Assembly (NCBI GenBank): GCA_905178155.1
Contig: CAJINV010000004.1
Coordinates: 5,392,258 to 5,456,257, forward strand
Reading direction: 5' to 3'
Origin: Amoebophrya sp. A120
Taxonomy: Eukaryota > Sar > Dinophyceae > Syndiniales > Amoebophryaceae
Length of the DNA stretch: 64,000 nt
The position numbers and the translations under genes are program-made. The notes beneath the pieces were generated by a model that was not told the origin of the DNA, ran no database searches, and saw only the letters and a list, made by a program, of their open reading frames with translations. Below are positions 10,486-20,300 of the stretch, piece by piece; the first letter of the stretch is position 1, and each line of letters starts with the position of its first letter.

Positions 10486-11747
10486 CTAGCGGTACTCCGT
10501 TTTCCCGCTTTCCGTGACTACTTCGTACATTTTACCGGCGACAACTTTGCTCGGCTCCTCTACCCAGTTCGCAAGCTGCCTCGCTAGCTCCGGCAGAGGC
10601 GTCCAACATGAAAAATCCGCGTCAGGCATGTTCTGCCGATTTACCTTTAGGGTTTGATTATCTTTCTTTTTTGGCGAAGTTCGTAAGTAGTGGAAAGTAC
10701 TGACGACGATCCGCAGTGTAACTAAAGCTTCTTCGACTCGTTTATGCCAATGTGATTTCACTTCGATTTCACCAGAAAAGAATAGTCTTGAGTAAAAAGC
10801 GACACTGCATCAACTTCTGTGCTGTACCGTGGTGTCCAACGTGCGCGGCGCGATGCCCATGAGCTTGGTCTCCACGGGCAGGCCCGCCGTAGCCAGGTCC
10901 GAGCTCGCGGAGGCGAGCAACTGGTGTACACCCGCTTTGGCGACGGCGTAGGGCAGCATGAAGGGCGGACAAGCCTGCGCTCCCAGTACCGGTGCGGCGC
11001 CCGGCAGCACCACGAGCGGCGTGTTGAACCGGGCGGCGACGCTGACGCTGATCAGCGACGCGTACAGGGAACTTGCTATCATCGCCTCGGCATTTGGCAA
11101 CAGATCCTCGCTCGCGGCGTTTCCGCCGGCCCAGCCGCCGGCCAGGCACAGCACCGCGGAGAGTTGGGGAGTGGTGGCAGTGGAGCTGCTGGAGGGGGTG
11201 GCGGCGGATGCAGCTGAGGATTGCGCGGCTCTTTCTGCTACGACTTTCGCCACCGCGTCGAGAACGGAACTCTGTTGCAGCCGCAGAGATGAAACTTGGC
11301 CATCGGCGGCAGCACTGGATGAAAGCTGCAAATTGGCTGTGCACTCCGCGTTTTCGGACCCCACATCGATTCCCAGCAGGTGAGGAAAACCTCTTCTGCG
11401 CAGTTCCGTTATCAAATGCAAAAATGTCTGGGTCTGGAAGATTGCAGGAGTTTGTCATGCATCTCTTGGATCACGCACCTGGTCTCTAATGCACGCGAAA
11501 GCATTATAGGTTTTGCACAGGCCTCCTGATGTCTATCCCGCATGAAAAATTCCCTATTTGCGTAGCAAGAAATGGGAAGCTTTTGGTGCTTATGCAATAC
11601 AAATTTTTGCCTATTCCAGAATTCGCATGACAAGTTCCAACTCTTCCAGACCCAGACATTTTTGCATTTGATATCCGTGACGGTTGCGCGACCAAGACTC
11701 CCGCAAGAACCGAAAACCGCTACGGGGTGGCTCTTCGGAACGAACAT
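10486..11747 (-). CDS. QDPR: dihydropteridine reductase (quinoid type)
   Basis: Exons 11747-11674, 11404-10828 and 10644-10486 give 269 codons in frame. The family reduces quinonoid dihydrobiopterin to tetrahydrobiopterin with NAD(P)H and is a short-chain dehydrogenase. Visible motifs: dinucleotide loop GSCGSLG (residues 13-19), an acidic strand end LLGIDVGSEN, the QDPR-specific GGWAGGNA (114-121), catalytic Y177-x3-K181 in PYAVAKAGVHQL, and the family C-terminal blocks TLDTTVNRQNMPDADFSCW and TPLPELARQLANWV. Intron 1 is a family A introner and its removal gives ATVTELRRRGFPHLLGIDV, as expected for the family. Intron 2 is GT-AG. Ser/Ala-rich insert at about 85-105. The HPPK-DHPS gene lies next to it on the same strand. 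Confidence 0.93.
11410..11673. mobile_element. introner, family A (QDPR intron 1)
   Basis: Textbook copy: TATCAAATGCAAAAATGTCT at the left, exact complement at the right, perfect 5-bp duplication TCCGT (11405-11409 and 11674-11678). Confidence 0.95.
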
Positions 11748-12423
11748 GATTTCTGCTACGTATGAGCTGGCGAAGCCTGGAACTCTGTGTAGCTTTCGAA
11801 CGTGAAGAAACTAACAGTGGTACTAGACTTAGTCGCATTCATGGACGCTCGCTTATTTTAACAGTGAAAATAAAGCATACATGCACATGTCCAAAGTACG
11901 TACTTGCGCAGGCTATGAAGAAAGTCCCTCTGAAACTCGGGGGCGGGCACGTATGCCAGGACGCGCTGGTTCTTAAAAGAGCTCTGAGGCTCACGCCGCG
12001 CTTCGCGTTCAGCACCGACGGGGCACAGAGGCTTTGTTGTGGCCCCCCAAGGTTGCCCCCCAAGGTTGGTCCCGGCGACTTCGCGAAACTGCTCGTCGAA
12101 TCGCGAATCGCGTACGAAGAAAGCGCCACCACTTCTAATTTCTTCATCTAGTAACCCAACAGGCGCGATGGATTGCGGACAAAAGCTACAAAGCCTAAGC
12201 AGCACGACGAAAGAGCCCGCACGATGGCACAACAGCTCGAACACTGTCGGTCTTGCCAAACCTCCGATAAACAACTTCACTTTTGCCTGCGTGAATACAA
12301 CTAAATGCGGCCACGGCCTCGAGTCTGTGTGTATTCGTTTCACGACCTCTTGTTTGTTTTGAGTACTGTGGTGACTATCCTTCGATATCAGCTAAAAATG
12401 CCAAAACAGTTGTAGATAGCCTT
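11748..12423. other. intergenic region between QDPR and HPPK-DHPS
   Basis: Likely carries the QDPR promoter and the HPPK-DHPS 3' UTR. A direct duplication of a CCCCCCAAGGTTG-like motif occurs near 12041-12066. No gene seen. Confidence 0.5.
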
Positions 12424-15036
12424 TTACACAGAACTGATGGAGTGCGCAAATGCGACTAGTGCCTGCTGCGTTTCCTGCACATCGTGCACTCGAAACATGC
12501 ACTGAAAATCCACTTTCCCCGCCAACGCGCAGGTCAGTGCGAGGTTTCCTGGCAGCGTCTGCTTCCCCGAAGCGTGCCATTGAGCGCCGGAACCCTGTGC
12601 AAAACTGACAAAGCGTTTCCGACTGTGTCCGAAGCACTGCACCGGACGCCACAGCTCGCGCGCGTGGCGCACGATCTCCAAACTTTGTTCCGGCGTTTTC
12701 GCAAACCCGAGTCCTGGGTCGCACACCACCCTCCACGGAGGCACGTCGTAATTGCGAAATAACACCCGCAGCCGTTCCTCGAAGAACTCATTCAAGTGCG
12801 CGACGACCAGCGATAGTGAAGCACCGCCACCTCGTCCCCTTGCGACTTCTTGGCCGCCGCTGCTAACGTCGCCAACGTGCTTGCTTGTTCCCAAGTCGGA
12901 ACTGTAATTCCGTCTCGGTGTAGCAGTGTTGCCTCCGCTCGAATCCGCTATTTTTGCATTTGCAGCACAACTCCTGCTCTTTTCCATGTCTTTCCCCTGC
13001 TCGCCATAGTTGGTCAAAAAATCCATGCTCTTGAAGTCGCCCCGCATGTGCATACCGATGTAGAAAAACTCGTCGCTCTCAGGAACAGTCAGTCCGCTGC
13101 TCCTGGTGCTGTCCACCTTCTCGTCTGTGTGGCTCTCACTACACGACGGATGAACAACACCCCTATTACTCAATCCGCCCCGTATCCCAGAGACATTTCG
13201 AATGCCGTCGCTCAAAAGTGCAAACATGTCGTTTTTTTCACTTCTACTAGAATTGTCCTGTCCACCAGCACGACCTCGAAACTTTTGATGTATTTCGTCT
13301 ACTTTATTTTCACCACCCGAGCCAGCGAAAACAGATGTTCTCCCACTATACCCTCCGAATTCGATGTCGTTCACGCAGACCGCTCCGCACTGCAGCGCCC
13401 GCCGCGCCACCGCCGCTTTCCGCGTGTCGGCGGAAAACGGGATGCCTTTCTCCCCGAGCTTTTCGTAGACGGGCACCACGCGCTCGAGCTCCTCCTCGCG
13501 AGCCACGTGCTCCGCCCCGGGGCGACTGGACTCCCCGCCCACGTCGACAATATGGCAGCCCTGCGCGCGCATTTCCTCCGCCCGTTGCAACGCTACCGCA
13601 GCGTCGACGTACAGTCCGCCGTCGCTGAAGCTGTCGGGCGTCGTGTTCAAAATGCCCATCAACCACGCCTCGTTCGCCCCGGCCAGCGTGCCGAGCCCCG
13701 GTAGGAACCGCGACGGGCCGCGCGCGCCGTCGGGCATCGGGAGGGCGCAGAGAACCTCCTTCGTCACGGGGTGCTGCGTGTGTTCTCGCCGGTCGGCGCG
13801 CAGCAGCTCCTGCAGCGGGACCAGGACGAAATCCCGGAGCAGCATGCGCGGGTGTGGGATCTGCAGGTCGAGGCGTGAAACGTTGTGGCGGTCGCGTTCT
13901 TCTCGCGGCTTCGTGCTTCTATCCCCTCTTGCCACAGCGAGGATCTCTGCATCTTCTGGCGCCTCGTTGTTCTTGCTAATGTTCACAATATCGTCGTCGA
14001 ACAGCAGAATGTCTAAGTCCACCGTCCGTGCCGGGGGGATGTAGTTTGGCTTCTCGTCTTTCTGGTCCAACACACTCCCCTGCAAATGGCCGCTGCTCGT
14101 CCGGTCGTCGTTACTGTTATCATGGTTTTGAATGCTGCGAAGATGAAGATCATCTTCATCACAACCGTGAGCCCCCAGCCCGTCTTCGCTTGTTCCTCGT
14201 CTCCTTCGCCCGCCCCGGCGCTCCACGTCGAGCAGAACTTCCAGCAGGGCGGTGGGTGTCAGCGAGGTAAGCAGACTGCAGCACGCGTTCAGGTAGTTAT
14301 TTGTGTTTGTTGTCTTTGGTGATGATGCAGCACTGGGGGAGTAGTTGCAAGATGATGTTGTGCTCCTCTCAGTTGTACTAGCCAGCGCCGCAGGACGAGG
14401 TAATCCTGATTCAGCTGCTTCCTCCTCCTTGCTTGCCAAATCGATAACTTTTCCAGCACCGCCGCGGTCGACCCTTTTATTTGTCGTCGCGGAACTCTTC
14501 GCTTTTTCCACGAACTTCGGCTGCGCCCGGGACTCGTATAAACTCGACGTGTTCTGCAGCTGAATCCCCGGCTGGTTCCCGAGATCGCGCAACGCGGCTT
14601 CCAAGTGGCGGACTCGGTTCGGGCCCTCGTTCGACCCGAGCGCCAGGACAACGTAGTGCGGCAGGGGATTATTTTCCCCATTTTTTCCCCCGTCATCTTC
14701 TGTAGAAGCGCAGCGGTCTTGTTCGAGGAAGCTGCTGCTGTGTCTTCGCTTCTGCTCCGTGATCGGAGAGGAAGTGCTTTCCCCCCTTCGATGCTGTTTG
14801 CTTCGGACATACAACTCGGGGGTGCAGGTTAATATGCTGCTTGTGCTTCCGGGAGTGGAGGAAAGCTTCGAGGTTGTTGTCTCGACCATTATTTGCAGTT
14901 GGAGTTGTGTACATGGAAATTTTCTACGAAGATGAAGATCTGTGCAGCAGACTGAAACAGCACTGCTTGTTTCATACAGGCACGTACGGGGACGGAAAAG
15001 GACAGAAGGTAATTTTGCAGGAAATCTCGACATCAA
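12424..15036 (-). CDS. HPPK-DHPS: bifunctional hydroxymethyldihydropterin pyrophosphokinase - dihydropteroate synthase
   Basis: One uninterrupted exon of 870 codons. Consecutive folate-synthesis enzymes: HPPK pyrophosphorylates 6-hydroxymethyl-dihydropterin and DHPS condenses it with p-aminobenzoate. HPPK part, about 126-425: VVLALGSNEG (129-138), RTVDLDILLFDDD (337-349), IPHPRMLLRDFVLVPL (393-408), with a long low-complexity insert in between. DHPS part, about 455-868: MGILNTTPDSFSDGG (460-474), VDVGGESSRPGA, FSADTRK, MHMRGDFKSM, VVCDPGLGFAKT, CFGHSRKRFVS and the terminal FRVHDVQE. The DHPS half also carries a large Ser/Gly-rich insert between FGGYSG and MHMRG. The N-terminal 125 residues are poorly conserved and could be a targeting extension. 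The order HPPK then DHPS matches apicomplexan and plant enzymes. DHPS is the sulfonamide target. Confidence 0.96.
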   Translation of the reverse strand: MMSRFPAKLPSVLFRPRTCLYETSSAVSVCCTDLHLRRKFPCTQLQLQIMVETTTSKLSSTPGSTSSILTCTPELYVRSKQHRRGESTSSPITEQKRRHSSSFLEQDRCASTEDDGGKNGENNPLPHYVVLALGSNEGPNRVRHLEAALRDLGNQPGIQLQNTSSLYESRAQPKFVEKAKSSATTNKRVDRGGAGKVIDLASKEEEAAESGLPRPAALASTTERSTTSSCNYSPSAASSPKTTNTNNYLNACCSLLTSLTPTALLEVLLDVERRGGRRRRGTSEDGLGAHGCDEDDLHLRSIQNHDNSNDDRTSSGHLQGSVLDQKDEKPNYIPPARTVDLDILLFDDDIVNISKNNEAPEDAEILAVARGDRSTKPREERDRHNVSRLDLQIPHPRMLLRDFVLVPLQELLRADRREHTQHPVTKEVLCALPMPDGARGPSRFLPGLGTLAGANEAWLMGILNTTPDSFSDGGLYVDAAVALQRAEEMRAQGCHIVDVGGESSRPGAEHVAREEELERVVPVYEKLGEKGIPFSADTRKAAVARRALQCGAVCVNDIEFGGYSGRTSVFAGSGGENKVDEIHQKFRGRAGGQDNSSRSEKNDMFALLSDGIRNVSGIRGGLSNRGVVHPSCSESHTDEKVDSTRSSGLTVPESDEFFYIGMHMRGDFKSMDFLTNYGEQGKDMEKSRSCAANAKIADSSGGNTATPRRNYSSDLGTSKHVGDVSSGGQEVARGRGGGASLSLVVAHLNEFFEERLRVLFRNYDVPPWRVVCDPGLGFAKTPEQSLEIVRHARELWRPVQCFGHSRKRFVSFAQGSGAQWHASGKQTLPGNLALTCALAGKVDFQCMFRVHDVQETQQALVAFAHSISSV

Positions 15037-15592
15037 ACAGCTGTATGTATCTGTAGAACTTGTTGTAGCCAGTCCGCAGGTGAAAACTTAAATTTCAGGT
15101 ATAATTTTGCTCTGTACTAATTTCCGGTAGGTTGCAGCAAATGGAAGATCAGTTCCCAACATATTTGAAAACTACGAAACGCAACGATATTAACAAACCG
15201 ACACCAGCTACGGCTTTTTTCTTTTCCCGTCTTTCTGCAGATCGTCGCAACACAAAACTTGATCACGAAAATCGCATCTTCTTCCGTCGTCGCCATCTTC
15301 TACCTCCTACATCTAAAATTGCATCATAAATCGACACATTTTCGTCAGAGAAAAAGGACGCAAAAAAAGACATTTTTCCCGGAGTAGTGTAAGAACGTGA
15401 ACAGCGAAAAAGGTTGCCTCGAACATGCTGCTTCCATCTCCTCCCCAAGAATGATGAAAGGAGTTGTTTTCGGTTTTTTTCCACTTGTTTCTTTCTTCGT
15501 TTATTACACTACATGTACGTGTGGTCATCGAATATATGTCATGTCTGAACATGATATGGCACACCAGTTGTACTTAGAAGAAGGTTGTTCCC
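15037..15592. other. intergenic region between HPPK-DHPS and the PHO88-like gene
   Basis: AT-richer, with short runs of A and T. No coding frame supported; it should include the HPPK-DHPS promoter. Confidence 0.45.
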
Positions 15593-16675
15593 CTACTCTT
15601 CCTTCTTTTCCTCTACTTTTTGTTGTTCTTGTTTCATCTCCTCCTGTACCTTCTTCCACCTCTCTTGCACTTCTGCGAACGGGCTGGCTGGGGCGGCGAA
15701 AGGCCTTGGAACCTGATAGAAGATTTTATTTGAGTTTCTGTTTCATTCAGCATTGCATTGGTTTTCCACCAATCTGTGTCGAACTACGCAGCATGCAGCA
15801 TGCAAAGACTTTTGAACGGAAACAGGATACTTACTGCAGAGACTCTTACTCTTTGTGGAAGTCACATGTTCATCGTCCAAACCAACGAAGGACCCTAAGT
15901 GAACGAATTGATGTGCCCAGTAATAAAGCTACTTAGTAAACCTATACCTGATTCCTGACCACGTAGCTTTCGAATAGCGGCGACACTATCAGCTCCAGCG
16001 GTACGGTGACGATTTGGAACGCGAGGGGAAGCAGCGCGCCGAACTGCATGTGAATGAACATCAGCATGCCCCAACTTATCACCGTCTTCTGCAGCTGCTC
16101 CTTCCACTGCGTCAGATCGTATTCCTGATGAGCGGTATGTATGTATAAATGTGATTATTTTTGATCGTCCAAAGGAAAAAATGCAAGACAAAAAATTCAC
16201 GTTTGTCTCATGCCGGATCAGCAGGACAAATTTTCTATAAATACGATACCAGTCTCCCCATTTTACACGCTGGTGTCTGCTCGGCTCCCATCACCATTTT
16301 TGCTGGGACGTCGACTTCTGGCAGGGCTTTTCCCGTCTTCTCCTCTTCTGCCTGGGCGTTGAACATCTCCCGCCGAATGTACACCAGTGCGAGGAGTGCA
16401 AACACGTTTACGATCACGTGCAACGCCCGAAAATTGTTCACGCCCAAGTCCTCCAGGGGGTACTTGTTGCTCGCCAGTAGCAATGCGATCGGAGCGAACT
16501 GCTGAATCCCCTTCGCTTTGCTAATGTACGCGGATGGCGTGTAGTCATCTGTACTAGCAGCTGCTTCTGTCGCTTGTTTTGCTTCCTTGTCACCCCCGCT
16601 TGGTGGTGACTTCGAACCGGATCGCGTGGACTCGAGAGTCTTCCGCAACTCAACCTCCGACTTCGACGGTGCCAT
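15593..16675 (-). CDS. PHO88/SND3-like ER membrane protein
   Basis: Exons 16675-16250, 16124-15948, 15712-15593 with GT-AG introns, all in phase 0, give 240 residues. Family knowledge: PHO88, renamed SND3 in yeast, is an ER membrane protein of the SRP-independent targeting route. Visible: low-complexity N terminus (1-50), hydrophobic segment IQQFAPIALLLASN, conserved-type block NNFRALHVIVNVFALLALVYIRR, the diagnostic EYDLTQWKEQLQK, a second hydrophobic stretch with MFIHMQFGALLPLAFQIV, LELIVSPLFESYVVRNQ, and a charged coiled-coil tail (VQERWKKVQEEMKQEQQKVE). The tail and N-terminal extension make it longer than the roughly 190-residue fungal proteins. Assigned by recalled family motifs. Confidence 0.8.
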
Positions 16676-17325
16676 CGTGGTTGTCTACTTGTTTTTTAAA
16701 GCTGATGATGTAGTAGTTGTTTTGGTGCGTTTAATTACAGCATCGACCAAACTTCATCTGAAAATGGATACTATACTTTTTGCTCGTGGTTTCTTGATGA
16801 CCACTTGGATAGGCACAGATTCTACTGTAAGTACTTCTGGTGAACGTAGAGCAGGAACTACTCGACCGCAGACTTACTGAGAGGAAACGAATATTTTTAT
16901 AATATTGTGCGGAGAAAGGAAAGTGATATGCTTCAGGAACTTCTTCGCCTCCTTCAAATTTCAGGTTGCTGTGAAGATTTTACCAGTCTTTCAAAGGCAT
17001 ACAAGAGATCGTCGGGTGCTGGGCAAAAAAAGTATACAGCTGTGGTCTTCATCAAAAAAAAAAACGATCCAAGTTTTCATCACCGGAGTCGCTCTCTATA
17101 TTTTTTCTCAGTATCTATACCGGATAAGCAGTGCTCGTCCACCTCAGGAGCAACTTCAAATCACGGCGTTCTGATCGGATGTGAAGATGAACATGATTTC
17201 GTTTCTACTGCTTCTCAACAGCAGAACACATGTCGAAGATTGTATGAAATTGCTGTGGTGCTGTTCGACGGGTGATGAAAATGCTACTTATCTCCATCTG
17301 CAGCTGGCTGCTGCTCTCTATGCTG
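16676..17325. other. intergenic region upstream of the PHO88-like gene
   Basis: No coding frame supported. A run of A at 17046-17060. Probable promoter of the PHO88-like gene plus 3' UTR of the next gene. Confidence 0.45.
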
Positions 17326-20300
17326 CTATATTAATGCCCTATCAATATCCGTCCGCCTGTGGTCTCGCCCGAAGACCCCCGCAAACTGTATAAAGTTCTG
17401 CTTCAGCCGCTCTGCGAGCCACTCCAGGGGCCAGCTGGAAGAGCTTGTTCTTTCTTCCTCCCGATGCCGCAAGAAAGAAACCACCCAGCGGTACTTTTGC
17501 TTCAACTCGCACAGCGTTCTTTCTGTAACCTTCATCAGGTCGTGCTCTCCTGAAGAAGGGTCCTCGACGCATTTCAACAATTCCTCCAGCTGGAAGCTGA
17601 GCATGTATCCGTCAGACTTTGGCTCCACGTAAAGTGGTTTTTGGTTTCGGCTTGGAGTGGCACCATTCGACGCTGCATGTGCATTTCTATCCCCCCCCTC
17701 CACGGGCGTGTAGGGAGAAATCAGGTCGGGGAAAATCTCCGTGCTCGCAAACCCGTATCTGCGAAGGAACCGGAACGCACGGTGGATTAACAGCGCTGCC
17801 CGGGAAGATGATGATTTCGCGGGGGTAGAAGACAACTCATCCGAAGCTGAGTTGTCACTGGAAGAGGTCGTGCCGCTGGTGGTTCGCCTTTCGTTTATTT
17901 GTTCCCCTGCTTGTTCTGATGTTGAACCTGCTGCTATTTTTGCACCCTCCTCACCCTGCACGATTTGATGTTCGTCGTCGTCGAGCAAGTGCTCCAATGC
18001 CGCGGAATCCGCTCCTGCAGAGTTCAAATCACCGGAAAAATTCTGGTTATATTCCGACTCGACCAAGTTTAGGGCATCGTTCACTGCTGCTGCTGGTGAC
18101 ACTTTAGTAACTGCACGATCTTCGTCCTGCTGGCTATTTAATACACCTTCTCCCCCCACAAACCGCGTCACCGGTACTAGTTCCTTCGGCACAAAGCTTC
18201 CCCTCCTCGCCCGGATCTGCGCCAATTGCCAGTCAAGAACCAGCAGTTTCCGGTACTTGGGGACGAAGAGAATGTTGTAGGCCCACAAGTCGTTGTGCTG
18301 CACGAGGCTTTGTTCCATACACAGCAGCATCTCCGCGATCAGGTGGAAAACAAACGCGAGAAACCGGGCTCGGAGGACATAAGAGAGATCTTGGTCTTCT
18401 TCACGTCCTGCAGGAGGAGCTCCTTCCGCACGATCATCCGCAGCTGCAGTTCCAGTTGCATTTGCTTCTACCTCCTCCTCGTGGAAAGCCCCACCAAGCA
18501 ACCGCAACGCCGGCAACACGTACTTCCTGTCGAACAGGAAGAGTTCAGAATTTTTAACTTGATGGTCGATGAAACGACCTTGACGAGTACTTCTATCCTC
18601 TTCTGCGACAACACCTTCTCCCTCCCCCTCGTCCACCATGGCGAACAGCTTGTCCAACGAAATGGCGTTTTGGAAAAATTCGGTCTTCAGCTCGCTGTGC
18701 TCCGACATCTGGTTCTTGATGTGAACATGGTATAAAAGTGCGGGCGTGCAGACAAACGGATTGGCGTAGGGGTCATGATCATGGTAGGAGGTTCTATCTT
18801 TTGATGCTTCTGTTGACATCAGGTTGTTGTTGTTCCTCTCATTCCTCGTAGTCACTCCTGGAGAAGAGGACATCCCAAACCGTTCGAGAAACGCGATGGA
18901 CTCGTCGCCTGGCGTGGGGTGGAGCAGGTAGAGAAAAAACGCCTCCCGCGAGCCAAAAGTGAAGGATGAGAGTTTTGTCAACGTTTTCCAATTTCCTCGC
19001 GTGATTTTCTGGTCCAGATCAACTACATCGGGCTCCACCTCATCTTCGAGGTCAACATTTTCTGCTTGTGGTATCGCACCTACTGTTCTACTCGAACTTG
19101 AAGTCCTTGGACCATCATCGCTAGTACCACTACTGCCAACACTGACAAAAGAACTCCGCCGCTCCCCGGTCAGCTGTTTGAAATACGCGTGCGCGCCGAA
19201 CAGAAACGCGGAGGTGGCAAGGAGCTCGTGCTGCGTGGTGTCTACCTGCGGGAGTTGCGGTTCCACCAGGATGGTTTTCACCACCATGGCGTCCGCCTTC
19301 CAGGGCGTGGGCTTTGCGGCGATCAAGTAGAACGGCCGTTGGTTAACAAATTGCGATACTGCGTCTAGGTTTGATGTTCTTGTTGATCCGGCATTTTCGA
19401 ACTGAAACACCGTGGCGAGATTTTTCAAGTACGCGAAGATATCGAAAATCTGGGGCGCTTGTTGTTGACCCTCTTCTTGATCACTCCCTGAGGATGACCA
19501 CATCACACCGTCGTTGATCAGTAGCTCCTGTGCTTCTAAAATTAACTGCAACTCTTTCTTCTGGCCGTGCTCAGTAGTAGTTTGCCCTTCGCTTGCGTCT
19601 CGCTCCTCCTCCCGATCTTCGAAGAACGCCTCCGTTACGGTCGCGACCACCGCGTCGGCACCCAATTTGCCCTCCCGTTTTTCCCCGTATTTCTCCGGGC
19701 GCACGTCAAATGCGAAGTGGATTTTCTCAAAGCCCTGCTTCAGCTTGTGCACGAAGCGGGTCAGGAGTTTAGAGATCAGCGGGTTCAGGTTGAGCTTTCT
19801 TCGCTCCTGAACAAAATTCTCATCATTCTCCTCTTCTACTACTTCCACGTCCACCACACCATCCAGTCCCTCGTCGTCAGACACGAAAGACCCGTCCTCT
19901 GCCAGTATCCGCGTGCCCGGGAACTGGGTTCGGCGGGTCAGCAGGTCCGTAAAAGATAAAGAAGAAGAACGAGAAGGAGAACGAGAAGGAGAGGGAGATA
20001 CTGTTGTTCTCGATGTTTCATCCTCAAACACTCCCCCGAGAATCACCAACTCCGCCAACATTTCCAGATTCAATTTCAACACCACAGTTTCCTTTGCGAT
20101 ATGGATTGCAAAAATGTCTGGGTCTGGAAGGATACAACTTGTGATGCTACTTTTGGAATCTACATAAAATCTGTATTGCATGAACGGCAAAAGAGGTGTA
20201 ATTTGTGCTAAGCGGAGAGGGCGTTTCTCATACGGTATCTATGAGCATCAGAAAGCCCTCGCAAAATCTCTGATGCTAGGTCATGCATCACAGACCTCAT

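Noticed and set aside
10769-11458. 229-codon frame on the minus strand at QDPR
   Set aside because: A shadow frame of the QDPR second exon; the conserved motifs are in the other frame.
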